A stretch of DNA of 64,000 bases. It comes from JAGMCJ01 sp046761005. GTDB lineage: Archaea > Thermoplasmatota > Thermoplasmata > RBG-16-68-12 > JAGMCJ01. The translations under genes were made by a program, and so were the position numbers. Within the stretch, counting starts at the first letter, position 1, and the number at the start of each line of letters is the position of its first letter. The stretch lies in NCBI GenBank assembly GCA_046761005.1, contig JBHIFI010000001.1, positions 1-64,000 on the forward strand, written 5' to 3'. Of this stretch, positions 51,375 through 60,501 are shown one piece after another. The notes below the pieces were generated by a model. The model saw only the letters and a program-made list of their open reading frames with translations. It was not told the origin of the DNA and searched no databases.

Positions 51375-51542
51375 ATGAAATACACTAGACTGGCAATGCC
51401 TAGAATTATGGGTGAAAGTGCACTTCAAATATCGATGGAGGCCCCTCTACCAATGGAAGCGAGGGAGGGCTTGGATCCCTTTATGCTGGCCAGCCTGGAA
51501 TTTGAGGAAGGTTTCCTCTCAATAATGGTAACTGGGAGCTGA
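51375..51542 (+). CDS. rpoK: DNA-directed RNA polymerase subunit K (Rpo6), divergent
   Basis: A 55-residue ORF ending 5 nt before eno. It aligns with the archaeal RpoK/omega homologue: KYTRxxxxRIxGxxALQISMxAP at 2-24, then EGLDPFMLASLEFEEG at 32-47. It differs from the usual consensus at positions normally invariant: GARALQ is GESALQ, SMGAP is SMEAP, and the C-terminal IPITVxR is LSIMVTGS. The order rpoK-eno-rpsB is the standard archaeal cluster, which supports the call strongly. Either a rapidly diverged functional subunit or a decaying copy with the working gene elsewhere. Confidence 0.75.
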   Translation: MKYTRLAMPRIMGESALQISMEAPLPMEAREGLDPFMLASLEFEEGFLSIMVTGS

Positions 51543-51546
51543 CCAA

Positions 51547-52752
51547 ATGTCAACTATCACGAATCTTGGAATCAGGAAAATCTTGGACAGTCGCGGAAAC
51601 CTCACAGTTGAAGTGGATGTGAAAACTGAAAAGGGCTTTGGGCGGGCGTCAGCACCCTCCGGCGCGAGCATAGGCAAGTTCGAAGTTGTCAACTTCTCCT
51701 CGGTGGGGATCGACGCTGATGTAAGAAACTTTTTTTCAAAGGTGGCTCCCACCCTAAAGGGAATGGATGCAAAGAAGCAAGAAGAGGTAGATAAGCGGCT
51801 TCATGAACTCGACGGAACTGAGAATTTTTCGAAAATCGGTGGAAGTGTTGCCGTAGCCACGTCGATTGCTGTGGCCAGGGCCGCAGCGAATTCTGAAGGA
51901 CTGACCCTTTATAGATATCTCGCTGGCTCAGAGAATATATCCATTCCGATTCCTCTTGGAAATGTTCTGGGCGGGGGGGCACATGCAATCGGTGGAACTG
52001 ATATCCAGGAATTCCTGTCGCTTGCATCCGGCTCTTCTGCACTTGAGGCCATCGTTGCCAATGCGAAGCTCCACAAACTCGTAAAGGAGAAGCTAGTCGA
52101 GCACTTACCCGGAGATGCCATAGGAAAGGGAGATGAGGGTGCGTGGGTGGCAAACGTGGGAAATGAGAAGGCAATGGATATTCTGATTGAGTCGTGCAAA
52201 CAGATTACGCGGGAAACTGGAGTTCGCTGTTCTCCTTCCGTCGACATAGCGGCATCCACCTTGTTCTCAGATGGAAGATATCACTATCGTGAGGGGACAC
52301 TATCTAGTGAAGAACAGATTGAGTTCGTAGCTGACCTAGTCGACGAATATGGGCTCGCTTATGTAGAAGATCCCCTCCATGAAGAGGATTTTGAAGGTTT
52401 TGCGAGACTGACGGAACTATGCGGAAAGAAATGCCTGATTGTGGGAGACGACCTATTCGTCACCAACGAAAAGAGGTTAAGGAAGGGAATCCATCTGGGC
52501 GCTGCCAACGCCATCATAATAAAGCCCAATCAAATCGGAACACTCACTGATGCGATAGATACGCTTTCCTTGGCCAGAGAAGCCAGATACAAGGCAATCG
52601 TTTCTCATAGAAGCGGGGAGACGATCGACGACGCAATCGCACACCTCGCCGTCGCCTTTCGATGTTTTGCCATCAAAACAGGTTCGGTTGGAGGGGAAAG
52701 GATAGCAAAACTTAATGAGCTGATTCGTATTGAAGAGGAGCTGAAATCCTAG
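51547..52752 (+). CDS. eno: Enolase
   Basis: Interconverts 2-phosphoglycerate and phosphoenolpyruvate. 401 residues; IRKILDSRGNLTVEVDV at the start, ASAPSGASIGKFE loop, catalytic Glu regions in GDEGAWVAN, metal ligand motifs CSPSVDIAAS, YVEDPLHEED and GDDLFVTN, and the catalytic Lys in IIIKPNQIGTL with SHRSGETIDD. Somewhat shorter than typical (about 420-430). ATG 51547 follows rpoK by 4 nt. Confidence 0.95.
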   Translation: MSTITNLGIRKILDSRGNLTVEVDVKTEKGFGRASAPSGASIGKFEVVNFSSVGIDADVRNFFSKVAPTLKGMDAKKQEEVDKRLHELDGTENFSKIGGSVAVATSIAVARAAANSEGLTLYRYLAGSENISIPIPLGNVLGGGAHAIGGTDIQEFLSLASGSSALEAIVANAKLHKLVKEKLVEHLPGDAIGKGDEGAWVANVGNEKAMDILIESCKQITRETGVRCSPSVDIAASTLFSDGRYHYREGTLSSEEQIEFVADLVDEYGLAYVEDPLHEEDFEGFARLTELCGKKCLIVGDDLFVTNEKRLRKGIHLGAANAIIIKPNQIGTLTDAIDTLSLAREARYKAIVSHRSGETIDDAIAHLAVAFRCFAIKTGSVGGERIAKLNELIRIEEELKS

Positions 52753-52762
52753 GAGCATTCGC

Positions 52763-53380
52763 ATGGAAGCAAGGGAAAGCCCAGAACAAACACTTCTGAT
52801 CTCAGAGGACCAGTATCTGACCTCAGGAGTCCATATAGGCACTCAGCAGAAAAGCGCTGATATGAGGCCTTTTATCTTTAAGGTCAGAACGGATGGTCTC
52901 TACGTCCTAGACATAAAGAAGACCGATGGAAGAATCAGAGGGGCAGGGAAATTCCTCTCGAGGTACGAGCCCGAGAAGATATTGGTGGTTGCAGCTAGAC
53001 AATATGGTCAAAAGCCCGCTAAAGTTTTTGCGAGCACTATAGGTGCGAAAGTCTTCGCAGGACGTTTCGTTCCTGGAACCCTTACCAATCCCGATCTGCC
53101 TATGTTCACTGAGCCGGACATTCTCATGGTTACAGACCCTGCTGCGGACCAGCAGGCGCTCAAGGAGGCTCTCAACGTAGGCATCCCAATAATCGGGCTC
53201 TGTGATGCCAACAACGAAACGAAGTATGTTGATTTCGTCATACCCACCAATAACAAAGGAAGGCGGGCACTGGCAACAATCTATTGGCTGCTAACCAGAC
53301 AAGTTCTGAAAGAGAGAGGAACTATCAAAGAGGATTCCGGGTTCGAACTCACGATTGAGGATTTCGAAGCTACTTTGTAG
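52763..53380 (+). CDS. rpsB: 30S ribosomal protein S2
   Basis: Archaeal/eukaryotic-type uS2, 205 residues, without the bacterial coiled-coil insertion. Landmarks: YLTSGVHIGTQQKSADMRPF, ILVVAARQYGQKPAKVFA, FVPGTLTNPDL, and CDANNETKYVDFVIPTNNKG. Ten bases after eno. Confidence 0.95.
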   Translation: MEARESPEQTLLISEDQYLTSGVHIGTQQKSADMRPFIFKVRTDGLYVLDIKKTDGRIRGAGKFLSRYEPEKILVVAARQYGQKPAKVFASTIGAKVFAGRFVPGTLTNPDLPMFTEPDILMVTDPAADQQALKEALNVGIPIIGLCDANNETKYVDFVIPTNNKGRRALATIYWLLTRQVLKERGTIKEDSGFELTIEDFEATL

Positions 53381-53388
53381 GTGATATA

Positions 53389-54204
53389 TTGAGATATCCC
53401 GCTGTTGCTGGTCAATTCTATTCCAGTACTGAGGAAGCGCTGATTGAAGAGATATACTCCTGCTATATGAGTCCTATAGGTCCTGGAAAGCCTCCCAGGC
53501 TGAAGGAAGGAAAGAGGAGGATTCGTGGGCTCGTCGTCCCGCATGCAGGGTATGTCTTCTCAGGGCCAGTTGCTGCCCATGCCTATTACGCCCTGGCAGA
53601 AGACGGATTTCCCAAGACTTTCGTAATCATCGGTCCTAATCACAGCGGAATGGGCAGTCCTGTCGCTCTGACAACGCAGGACTTCTCGACACCTTTGGGA
53701 GAGGTCAAGGTCAATAGGGAGTTGGCGGGAGACCTAGTGAAAGGAGGAGTCGCCGATGATATTATCGCACATAGGTATGAACACTCAGTGGAGGTCCAAT
53801 TGCCATTTCTTCAGCACATATCCAAGAACTTTGATTTTCTTCCCATTAGCATGATGGACCAGGAGTATCGGTCCGCCAAGAATCTAGGAGAACTTCTGAG
53901 TGATGTGATTAGCGGAAGAGATGCGGTGGTAATCGCCTCCACAGACTTCTCTCACTATGTACCTCAAAATCTTGCCAAGACGAAAGACAACGAAGTGATT
54001 CAGAAAATCCTTGGTCTTGACCCTCAGGGAATGAATAAGGCAAGGACTAGACACAACGTTTCCATGTGTGGATATGGTCCAGTTATGGTGATGCTGATGG
54101 CCACTAAAGGAAAAGAGGCTGAACTATTGAAATATGCCACTTCCGGTGATGTCCGGCCGATGCAAGAAGTCGTCGGCTATGGTGCGGTTGTCATTAGGGC
54201 CTAG
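53389..54204 (+). CDS. MEMO1 family protein (AmmeMemoRadiSam system protein B)
   Basis: 271 residues related to class III extradiol dioxygenases: YPAVAGQFYSS at the start, metal-type His in VPHAGYVFSGP and GPNHSGMGSPVAL, HSVEVQLPFLQ, and STDFSHY. Biochemical role is unresolved; it is often found downstream of rpsB in archaea, as here (8 nt). Start TTG 53389. Converges on cutA with a 4-nt overlap. Confidence 0.92.
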   Translation: MRYPAVAGQFYSSTEEALIEEIYSCYMSPIGPGKPPRLKEGKRRIRGLVVPHAGYVFSGPVAAHAYYALAEDGFPKTFVIIGPNHSGMGSPVALTTQDFSTPLGEVKVNRELAGDLVKGGVADDIIAHRYEHSVEVQLPFLQHISKNFDFLPISMMDQEYRSAKNLGELLSDVISGRDAVVIASTDFSHYVPQNLAKTKDNEVIQKILGLDPQGMNKARTRHNVSMCGYGPVMVMLMATKGKEAELLKYATSGDVRPMQEVVGYGAVVIRA

Positions 54205-54509
54205 ACTGTGCAATCCTCTATCCACTCGAGGTATTTCTTGCTGCCTAAAGACATTTCGTAGGAGACAGCACATGCGACCTCATAGGTGCTCTCCTTTTGA
54301 ATCTCCTCTATGAGGGAGGACACCAGTTTAGACCTCGTCTTGAAAATCATTGCCCGCTCTTCGTCCTCTTCTATTCTGCCTTTCCACCAATATATGGACT
54401 TGATTGGAAAAATATTGACACATGCCGCCAGCTTTTTAGCTATGATGGTCCTTCCAATTCTCTTGCCTTCCGCCTCGTTTTGCGCTGTAGAGTATACCAT
54501 AGAGTACAT
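54201..54509 (-). CDS. cutA: CutA1 family divalent-cation tolerance protein
   Basis: 102-residue trimeric ferredoxin-like protein. AKKLAACVNIFPIKSIYWWKG and EEDEERAMIFKTRSKLV are the family signatures. Function in metal tolerance is debated. A TATA-like TTTTATAA (minus strand, 54530-54537) is about 25 nt from ATG 54509, so it is probably leaderless; ATG 54500 is the alternative. Confidence 0.92.
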   Translation of the reverse strand: MYSMVYSTAQNEAEGKRIGRTIIAKKLAACVNIFPIKSIYWWKGRIEEDEERAMIFKTRSKLVSSLIEEIQKESTYEVACAVSYEMSLGSKKYLEWIEDCTV

Positions 54510-54569
54510 GGTGGTTCAAATGAAATTCAATTATAAAACTTGATAGTCAGACAGTAAAGTTCTTTATGG

Positions 54570-54968
54570 GTGTTGAATGAGATTCTCCAGAGAAACTTGA
54601 CAGTCATCAGCATTTCGGAGCTGACCGAAGCCCTTAGAAAGACGCTTGGAAAAAAGGGAATGCCCGATAATGAGATATGCAAGCTGGCAGATTATCTGAT
54701 GTCCTTTTTTGGATTCAATGATGAGGTGATTGACAACCTCCTCAGCCCTGAGGACAGGGATGTCTTCTACATGCTCGAAGAGGAAGGTCTGCTGACAACA
54801 AGAAGAGAGGAGATCAATCTCAAGAGGGGGAAATTGTGGCGAATACACTACTGGATAATCAAGAAGGACCACATAAAGAGGCTAGCCGCGAAGAAGGAGA
54901 AGCAAGAAGAAGAGGATTACGGAAGCATTTACGACACAATTTCCGAAGAGGTCTGGAGCAGGAACTGA
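54570..54968 (+). CDS. DUF6015-like archaeal protein
   Basis: 132 residues: helical N-terminal part (ISELTEALRKTLGKKG), then LSPEDRDVFYMLEEEGLLTT and WRIHYWIIKKDHI. This matches a small conserved archaeal family (DUF6015) that looks like a wHTH-type module, with an acidic-to-basic coiled tail. Function unknown. GTG 54570 start; the next codon TTG could also serve. Confidence 0.75.
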   Translation: MLNEILQRNLTVISISELTEALRKTLGKKGMPDNEICKLADYLMSFFGFNDEVIDNLLSPEDRDVFYMLEEEGLLTTRREEINLKRGKLWRIHYWIIKKDHIKRLAAKKEKQEEEDYGSIYDTISEEVWSRN

Positions 54969-55027
54969 GAGGCCTCTTCAAGACGAAGCAAAAAAGGTTA
55001 TTATACTGACTCCATAATCATCGTCCA

Positions 55028-56395
55028 ATGAATGGAACGCTCATATTTCTTTTCATACTCGTTGCATATGGCTTCATTGTCTACCTATTCCACAGAATAA
55101 AGCTGTTTGAAGGCCCCCATCTTTCTCTCTATTTTATCTTCCTAATGTGGAAAACATCCAAGGGGCGGAAGGCCCTGGAGAAGATTGCTAGCCTCAAGAG
55201 ATTCTGGAGAGTGTATGGGGATTTCGCCATAGCGATTTGCATCGTCGGGATGTTCGCAATCACTGGTGTCCTTCTCTGGGCTGCCACTTTGGTTCCGTCG
55301 ATACCCAAGGGAAGAGTGCCCCCTGTCGAGACAGTGATAGGGATTCCGGGTGTAAATCCATTCATTCCAATAGGCTACGGAATAGTTGCTCTGGTGGTTG
55401 CAGTAGTCATTCATGAATTCTCGCACGGCATACTTACCTACGTTGCTAAGCTCGAGGTATTGAGTCTTGGTATTCTCTTTTTCATAGTTCCTATAGGGGC
55501 CTTCGTTGAACCCGATGAGGAAGGTCTCAAGAAGGTCGACAGAAGAAGCAGATCAAGGCTTTTTGCGGCGGGACCCGCGGCCAACGTCCTCTTTGCTCTG
55601 TTATTTTCGTTTATATTCACATCGTCAATGATGACAAGCATCTCTCCGGTCCACGAAGGTGTCGGAATATATGGTGTTGTGAAGGGATCTCCCGCTGAGG
55701 GCAATCTTACTCCAGGCATGATAATCTTCTCCTTCAATGGGAGCGTCGTTGAGGATCACGAATCCTTCTCCGACGCTGTGTCGAATTCGAGAGCTGGTCA
55801 GAATGTCACCATCCAGGTTTTCGATGGAGGTAGAATTTCCTCCGTCTATATTACCCTTGCCGATCGTTTCAATTTCACTGAGGTCCCGGAGGATAGTGGC
55901 GAGGGCTATGTGGGTGTTCAGACTGTCTTCATCTTCACTATCATGGGCACTTCCAGATTCTTGGAAGTGAAGAATGGCCCGGATTTTTACGATCCATTTG
56001 CGGATTTTCGTGATCCGGGCTACTTCGCGGGCTCACTCTTTGCTTATATCGGCCTCCCACTCCTTCGACTTTCTCCATTCCCTGAGTGGTTCACTCAGTT
56101 CTATCAAGTCGAGGGATTCTGGTCCTTCCTTCCCACCGATACCTTTTGGATTCTTGCCAATGTCATCTACTGGGTGTTTTGGCTGAATCTGATGCTTGGC
56201 TTGACTAATGTCCTCCCGGCCGTTCCCCTAGACGGTGGCTATATCTTTCGGGACGGTTTGGAATCCGTCATGGAGAAGACAAATCCAGACATGGCGCCAG
56301 AAAAGAAAGAGGTCTATGCCAGAAACATATCCTACGCCCTGGCTCTGCTTATACTAGCGCTCATCCTTTGGCAACTCATCGGCCCAAGAATCTAG
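55028..56395 (+). CDS. Site-2 protease (M50) membrane metalloprotease
   Basis: Intramembrane zinc protease, 455 residues. Several hydrophobic helices; the zinc motif HEFSHG is in the third or fourth segment (about 136-141); a PDZ domain lies about 205-300 (GIYGVVKGSPAEGNLTPG); the second catalytic motif is NVLPAVPLDGG (about 393-403). The large extracytoplasmic PDZ region followed by WFTQFYQVEGFWSF is typical of archaeal S2P. Substrate unknown. TTATTATACTG near 54996 gives a leaderless start at ATG 55028. Overlaps the convergent KaiC-like gene by 4 nt. Confidence 0.92.
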   Translation: MNGTLIFLFILVAYGFIVYLFHRIKLFEGPHLSLYFIFLMWKTSKGRKALEKIASLKRFWRVYGDFAIAICIVGMFAITGVLLWAATLVPSIPKGRVPPVETVIGIPGVNPFIPIGYGIVALVVAVVIHEFSHGILTYVAKLEVLSLGILFFIVPIGAFVEPDEEGLKKVDRRSRSRLFAAGPAANVLFALLFSFIFTSSMMTSISPVHEGVGIYGVVKGSPAEGNLTPGMIIFSFNGSVVEDHESFSDAVSNSRAGQNVTIQVFDGGRISSVYITLADRFNFTEVPEDSGEGYVGVQTVFIFTIMGTSRFLEVKNGPDFYDPFADFRDPGYFAGSLFAYIGLPLLRLSPFPEWFTQFYQVEGFWSFLPTDTFWILANVIYWVFWLNLMLGLTNVLPAVPLDGGYIFRDGLESVMEKTNPDMAPEKKEVYARNISYALALLILALILWQLIGPRI

Positions 56396-57084
56396 TTGGT
56401 CACTATCTCGAATCCACCATCAACAAAAATGAGCGGGAAATATCCTCTCTTATGTCCTGTCTTTCTCATCTTGACCACGCTCAAGAAGAGGTTGACTATC
56501 CTGTCTTCCCTTCTCAGATCGAGATGAACTATACCATCAGAGAGGAAGTCCTCCCCGTGATCTGCGAATCTATCGGAATCCTGCTTCATTTCAGTGATGA
56601 GGAAGGTGGTGATATCCAGGTCCCTAAGCCACTCGAAGAATCTGAAGAGCTCGTCCCTCGGCTCCTCGAATTTGGCCATCACCTGCAGGACAGGCAAGGA
56701 ATCTACAGCAAGAAGGTCGATATCCATGCTCTTTCTCAGATTGTTGACATACATTTTGAAAACCTCTATCCATGATTGTTTTGAAAGCTGCTTCAACTTC
56801 TTTCTTATCATGGCGAGGTCGAGTAACGACATGTTTTTCTCAAGACCCTTTATGTCCATGCCCATGCCAGCCATATTGTCCAGCATGCTCTCTCTCCCCT
56901 GTTCAAGGGTCACATATGCACCTCCCCGCTCATCCCTCGCGTTGTGGTACAATATGTTGAAGGCTACGGAGGATTTCATCGTTCCAGGCTTTCCAGCAAT
57001 TAGGACTACATGACCTCTTGGGACGCCTCCTTGCAGCTGCTCATCCAGCCCCCTTATGTAGGTCCTCAGTCTGTCTACAGTCAT
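56392..57084 (-). CDS. KaiC/RAD55-like RecA-fold ATPase
   Basis: About 230 residues, one RecA domain. Walker A IAGKPGTMKSSVAFNILY is complete, Walker B is IDLLAVDSLPVLQVM, and AYVTLEQGRES and ITEMKQD are conserved family strands. Archaeal genomes have many such proteins, often signalling-related (motility, transcription), and none can be assigned exactly. ATG 57084 preferred; TTTAATA (57122-57128 minus) is its promoter; a longer GTG start at 57120 would lie on the promoter. Confidence 0.85.
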   Translation of the reverse strand: MTVDRLRTYIRGLDEQLQGGVPRGHVVLIAGKPGTMKSSVAFNILYHNARDERGGAYVTLEQGRESMLDNMAGMGMDIKGLEKNMSLLDLAMIRKKLKQLSKQSWIEVFKMYVNNLRKSMDIDLLAVDSLPVLQVMAKFEEPRDELFRFFEWLRDLDITTFLITEMKQDSDRFADHGEDFLSDGIVHLDLRREDRIVNLFLSVVKMRKTGHKRGYFPLIFVDGGFEIVTN

Positions 57085-57192
57085 TTGATCCCTTCTGACC
57101 ACATCCACTCTGACGTGCACTATTAAATGTTATTCCTTCATTATCACAACTGAGATTACTGAGAAGACTGGCTTTCGGTCGATGTGAGGAAT

Positions 57193-58032
57193 CTATCCTT
57201 TTTCCAAGGCCCCTATTGCGTATATGCCCTCGACCCTCTCATTTCTGTTAATCTCACCATAGAGCATTCGCATGGTTTTGAAATCTTCCTCGAATCCCAG
57301 CGATGTTACGAGCTCCATTGCCTGCTCGTTTGCATGAGGCACGAATATCTTCGCTTTGTCTGCTGAAACGTTATGAAGAATTCCCCTGAGAAGTTCCTCT
57401 GCGGCCTCCATGCTTCCCCATTCGACTATGAGAGGCCCTATCTCACAAGACTTCTCGGTACAGCAGGCGGCTGCGTAGCCAAAGGGATCGCTCTTTGTTA
57501 CCAGCAGGAGTTGCGGAAAGTCCCTCATTATTCTTCTGATGATTCTGGACCTGTCTCCGCCAAGATGTGATGCGTCGAGTTGCAGAATCCTCTCAAGATC
57601 TGTCTCTCGGGCAAGGCGGCAACACGGGGAACGAAAGGCCCTCGTTTCAACTGACATGGAGGATATGGGAAATTCCTGCTCGAAGCCAAGTCTTTCGTAG
57701 AATCTGATGGAATCCATATAGGAGGTTAGGTGCACAGTTTTCGCACCCCTGCTTCTGAGATACTCGAGCGAGGCCTGAACCAGCTGCGTCCCAACCGCTT
57801 TTCCTCTGAACTTCTCGTCAACGATCACATTGCCGATCCATCCAACGGATCCGTAGGATGTCGTGGTTGCCAATCCAATCGGTCGCCTTCTGATCTCAGC
57901 GACAAAGCACCCCTCAGGTTCGTAGCTCAGGAGTCTTTCGAAATCCTCCTTGACGTAACCCCAATCCTCATCATCGGTAAGCGATACAGCAAAAGAGAAA
58001 TCTCCCTGGGTCATTCTCCTTATGCTGATCAT
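57193..58032 (-). CDS. GNAT N-acetyltransferase with C-terminal acetyltransferase-like domain
   Basis: 279 residues. N-terminal GNAT domain (about 1-130) with acetyl-CoA motif A IGNVIVDEKFRGKAVGTQLV and SIRFYERLGFEQEF. The C-terminal half (about 135-279) is the second GNAT-like domain that often follows (PLIVEWGSMEAAEELLRG). Substrate unknown. ATG 58032 overlaps the stop of the tiny Cys-rich gene (ATGA), so it is co-translated downstream of infB. Confidence 0.88.
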   Translation of the reverse strand: MISIRRMTQGDFSFAVSLTDDEDWGYVKEDFERLLSYEPEGCFVAEIRRRPIGLATTTSYGSVGWIGNVIVDEKFRGKAVGTQLVQASLEYLRSRGAKTVHLTSYMDSIRFYERLGFEQEFPISSMSVETRAFRSPCCRLARETDLERILQLDASHLGGDRSRIIRRIMRDFPQLLLVTKSDPFGYAAACCTEKSCEIGPLIVEWGSMEAAEELLRGILHNVSADKAKIFVPHANEQAMELVTSLGFEEDFKTMRMLYGEINRNERVEGIYAIGALEKG

Positions 58033-58181
58033 TCCTTCATCTCGTAGCCCTCATCGCACTCATGACTCCCGTGCGTGACATACTTCCCCTCGCCGCGCAT
58101 ATGTTTGATCATGCAGGGGCCGAACTCGTCGTCCTCTGCACCATACCATTTGTTGCAATCGTAGCAGTGCAATACGCTCAT
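58029..58181 (-). CDS. Tiny Cys/His-rich protein (50 aa) between infB and GNAT genes
   Basis: 50 residues: MSVLHCYDCNKWYGAEDDEF, then PCMIKHM and HGSHECDEGYEM. The CxxC, a third Cys, and Cys/His residues near the C-terminus suggest one zinc site. Its ATG overlaps the infB stop (TGATG) and its TGA overlaps the GNAT start (ATGA), so it is real by translational linkage. Family not recognised. Confidence 0.75.
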   Translation of the reverse strand: MSVLHCYDCNKWYGAEDDEFGPCMIKHMRGEGKYVTHGSHECDEGYEMKE

Positions 58182-59926
58182 CACATCCCCCAGAATGGGT
58201 CTTGCTCCCTCTTTATGCTCTTGACCCTTTCAAGAATCTCCTTTTCGTCGGGATTGAGTTCGACAGAATCCAGCTCCTTCGCTGCGGACTCGGGAATGTC
58301 AACATAGAGAACGTCTCCTGGGCTCATTTGTCTGCCAACGGTAACTCCATGTACGGCTATTGCGACTTCGCTCCCAGCAGTCGCCTCTTTGAGGCTCTCA
58401 TCCCCGCTCCTCACGCTCTTAATGTTGCCTATTACTCGACCATCCTCCCTCAGCAGACCCACTCCAGGCCGTATCCTCCCAGCAAGAACCCGAACTCCCA
58501 CGATTGCAGGCTTGCTAGTGCGGAAAACATACTCCGGTAGGAGGAGGATTTTTCCCGGATGCGTGATGGCTCTCAATCTGAGTTTTTCGAGAATCCCCTT
58601 TCTCTCCTCTACCCAAGCTTGATAGTCTTCCAGAATCCTGTAGATTATGTTTCCCTCCAACAGCTTCACATCTTCCTTGAAGAGCTCGTCCTTCGCGTCT
58701 GGAAGGACACCAACGTTGAATGCGAAAATGACTCTTCTGAGCGGATCACTTGTCGTCGCTGCAGATACCACATCCCTCTTAGAGACATCCCCTACTTCTG
58801 CGGTCTTGACGGGGATATTGACCTCCTTCAATTCGAAGGAAATGGCCTCTAGTGAACCTATGGCGTCAGCCTTGACCAGTATTCCAGTATCGTCTATCTC
58901 GACCTCAATCTCCGTTTCTTGAATGACCTCCTTCTTTGCTCCTTCTATGTCATCACCCGCAACTCGTAGGGGAGAACCAGCTATTGCGGACTCGAGTCCG
59001 CTTCCCGAGATTTTGATTCCAGCGGCTGCAACCACCTCGTTCACCGAGTCGAACCGTTCTCTCGGGTCCCTGATTTCATCTAGCGGCTTTGGTTTAAGGA
59101 GAGCCTTAGCCCTCGTGATGAGCGGTTCCTCTGTGCCTCCAAGAACAATCGTATCTCCCTTTCGAATCACACCATCATAGATAATTGCGTCAATAGTGGG
59201 ACCTAGACCCCTTTCCTCCTTGACCTCAAGGATGGTTCCCTTGGCTGGACCGCTAACTGTTTTGAGTCTAGGCGTCAGAAATCTCTGTGCGAGGCCCACC
59301 AGCATGAGGAGAACTTCTTGAACGCCCACAGCATATTTTCCACTGGCCGGAACAACCGATACCGTCTTTCGAAAATCCTCGATTTTGTCATACCTCTCGG
59401 AATCGAAACCTTCTTGGTATAGCTGGCCAACTACGTCGTACAGCTTTTCGTCAAGGAGTTCCACGTAGGATTCAGTTTGATGTGAAATCATCTCTTGGAA
59501 GGACGTGCTAGTCTTTTTCCTCCATCCATCGACTAAGTCTATCTTGCTGGCCACGACCAAGAAGGGCGTTTTGTATCTCTTCAGTATGGAAAGGGACTCA
59601 ACGGTCTGTGGCTTTATCCCCTCATTGATGTCGATTACAAGGATGGCGAGATCAGCGAGTGCACCGCCCCTTGCCCTCAATGTTACGAAAGAGTGATGTC
59701 CTGGGGTGTCGATGAAAAGGAGACCAGGCACTTTCAGTTTCTTTCCTTTCATAAGGTCCCCGCAGACCACCACTATGGTCTCCAATGGAACCTCAGTGGC
59801 TCCTATGTGCTGGGTAATAGCACCAGGTTCCCTAGCGGCTACGTTCGAACCTCTAATCGAATCGAGCAGAGCGGTCTTTCCATGGTCGACATGACCCAGA
59901 ACACTGACTATGGGCTGCCTTATCAT
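58181..59926 (-). CDS. infB: Translation initiation factor aIF5B (IF-2 family)
   Basis: GTPase promoting subunit joining. 581 residues: G1 VSVLGHVDHGKTALLDSIRG, G3 FIDTPGHHSF, G4 VASKIDLVDGW; domain II GTILEVKEERGLGPTIDAII; domains III/IV to KSVRSGDESLKEATAGSEVA. It lacks the long N-terminus of the eukaryotic factor. ATG 59926 is used; a TATA-like TTAGATATATC (minus strand, about 59951-59961) lies 25-30 nt upstream, making longer readings implausible. Confidence 0.96.
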   Translation of the reverse strand: MIRQPIVSVLGHVDHGKTALLDSIRGSNVAAREPGAITQHIGATEVPLETIVVVCGDLMKGKKLKVPGLLFIDTPGHHSFVTLRARGGALADLAILVIDINEGIKPQTVESLSILKRYKTPFLVVASKIDLVDGWRKKTSTSFQEMISHQTESYVELLDEKLYDVVGQLYQEGFDSERYDKIEDFRKTVSVVPASGKYAVGVQEVLLMLVGLAQRFLTPRLKTVSGPAKGTILEVKEERGLGPTIDAIIYDGVIRKGDTIVLGGTEEPLITRAKALLKPKPLDEIRDPRERFDSVNEVVAAAGIKISGSGLESAIAGSPLRVAGDDIEGAKKEVIQETEIEVEIDDTGILVKADAIGSLEAISFELKEVNIPVKTAEVGDVSKRDVVSAATTSDPLRRVIFAFNVGVLPDAKDELFKEDVKLLEGNIIYRILEDYQAWVEERKGILEKLRLRAITHPGKILLLPEYVFRTSKPAIVGVRVLAGRIRPGVGLLREDGRVIGNIKSVRSGDESLKEATAGSEVAIAVHGVTVGRQMSPGDVLYVDIPESAAKELDSVELNPDEKEILERVKSIKREQDPFWGM

Positions 59927-60048
59927 TCGTATCTCAAATGGAGAGAAGATATATCTAATATTCGTCAAGCAGTGTTAGACGGAGTTTCGAAGCAGAAGAT
60001 CCATTAGTTTTCAAAAACCGCGAAAAAGACACTTTCCACCAGATACCA

Positions 60049-60501
60049 TCATCTCGTCCAGGGCTCATCTATTCTCTCGAAGTCTTGTATCTCATCGTCC
60101 CCAAAAAAGATTGGAATCTCCCTTCTTGCGCTGTCAGGAGAATCGGAGGCGTGTATTATGTTCATCTGCTTGGACAAGCCGAAGTCCCCCCTAATGGTTC
60201 CAGGCGCTGCCTCTTTTGGGTCGGTGGCTCCAACCATCCCTCGCACCACCGAGACGGCCATAGGCCCTTCAATGACCATTGCAACGACCGGGCCAGAGGC
60301 GATGAAATCCACGAGGTCCTCGAAGAAATCCTTTCCTATGTGCTCCTTGTAGTATTCCTCCACAGTCTCTCTGTCGAGCCTCAACATTCTCATGGCCACT
60401 ATCTTTAGTCCGCGCGATTCAAATCGGGAAAAAACGCTTCCCATAAGCCCCCTTTGAACACCGTCAGGCTTGACAAGAACGAATGTCCTCTCATTTGTCA
60501 T
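60049..60501 (-). CDS. ndk: Nucleoside diphosphate kinase
   Basis: Transfers phosphate between nucleoside di- and triphosphates. 150 residues; TFVLVKPDGVQRGLMG at the start, active-site His in NIIHASDSPDSARREI, GPVVAMVIEG in the middle. ATG 60501 overlaps the end of rpl24e by 11 nt; GTG 60513 would be longer. The cluster rpl7ae-rps28e-rpl24e-ndk is conserved in archaea. Confidence 0.96.
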   Translation of the reverse strand: MTNERTFVLVKPDGVQRGLMGSVFSRFESRGLKIVAMRMLRLDRETVEEYYKEHIGKDFFEDLVDFIASGPVVAMVIEGPMAVSVVRGMVGATDPKEAAPGTIRGDFGLSKQMNIIHASDSPDSARREIPIFFGDDEIQDFERIDEPWTR

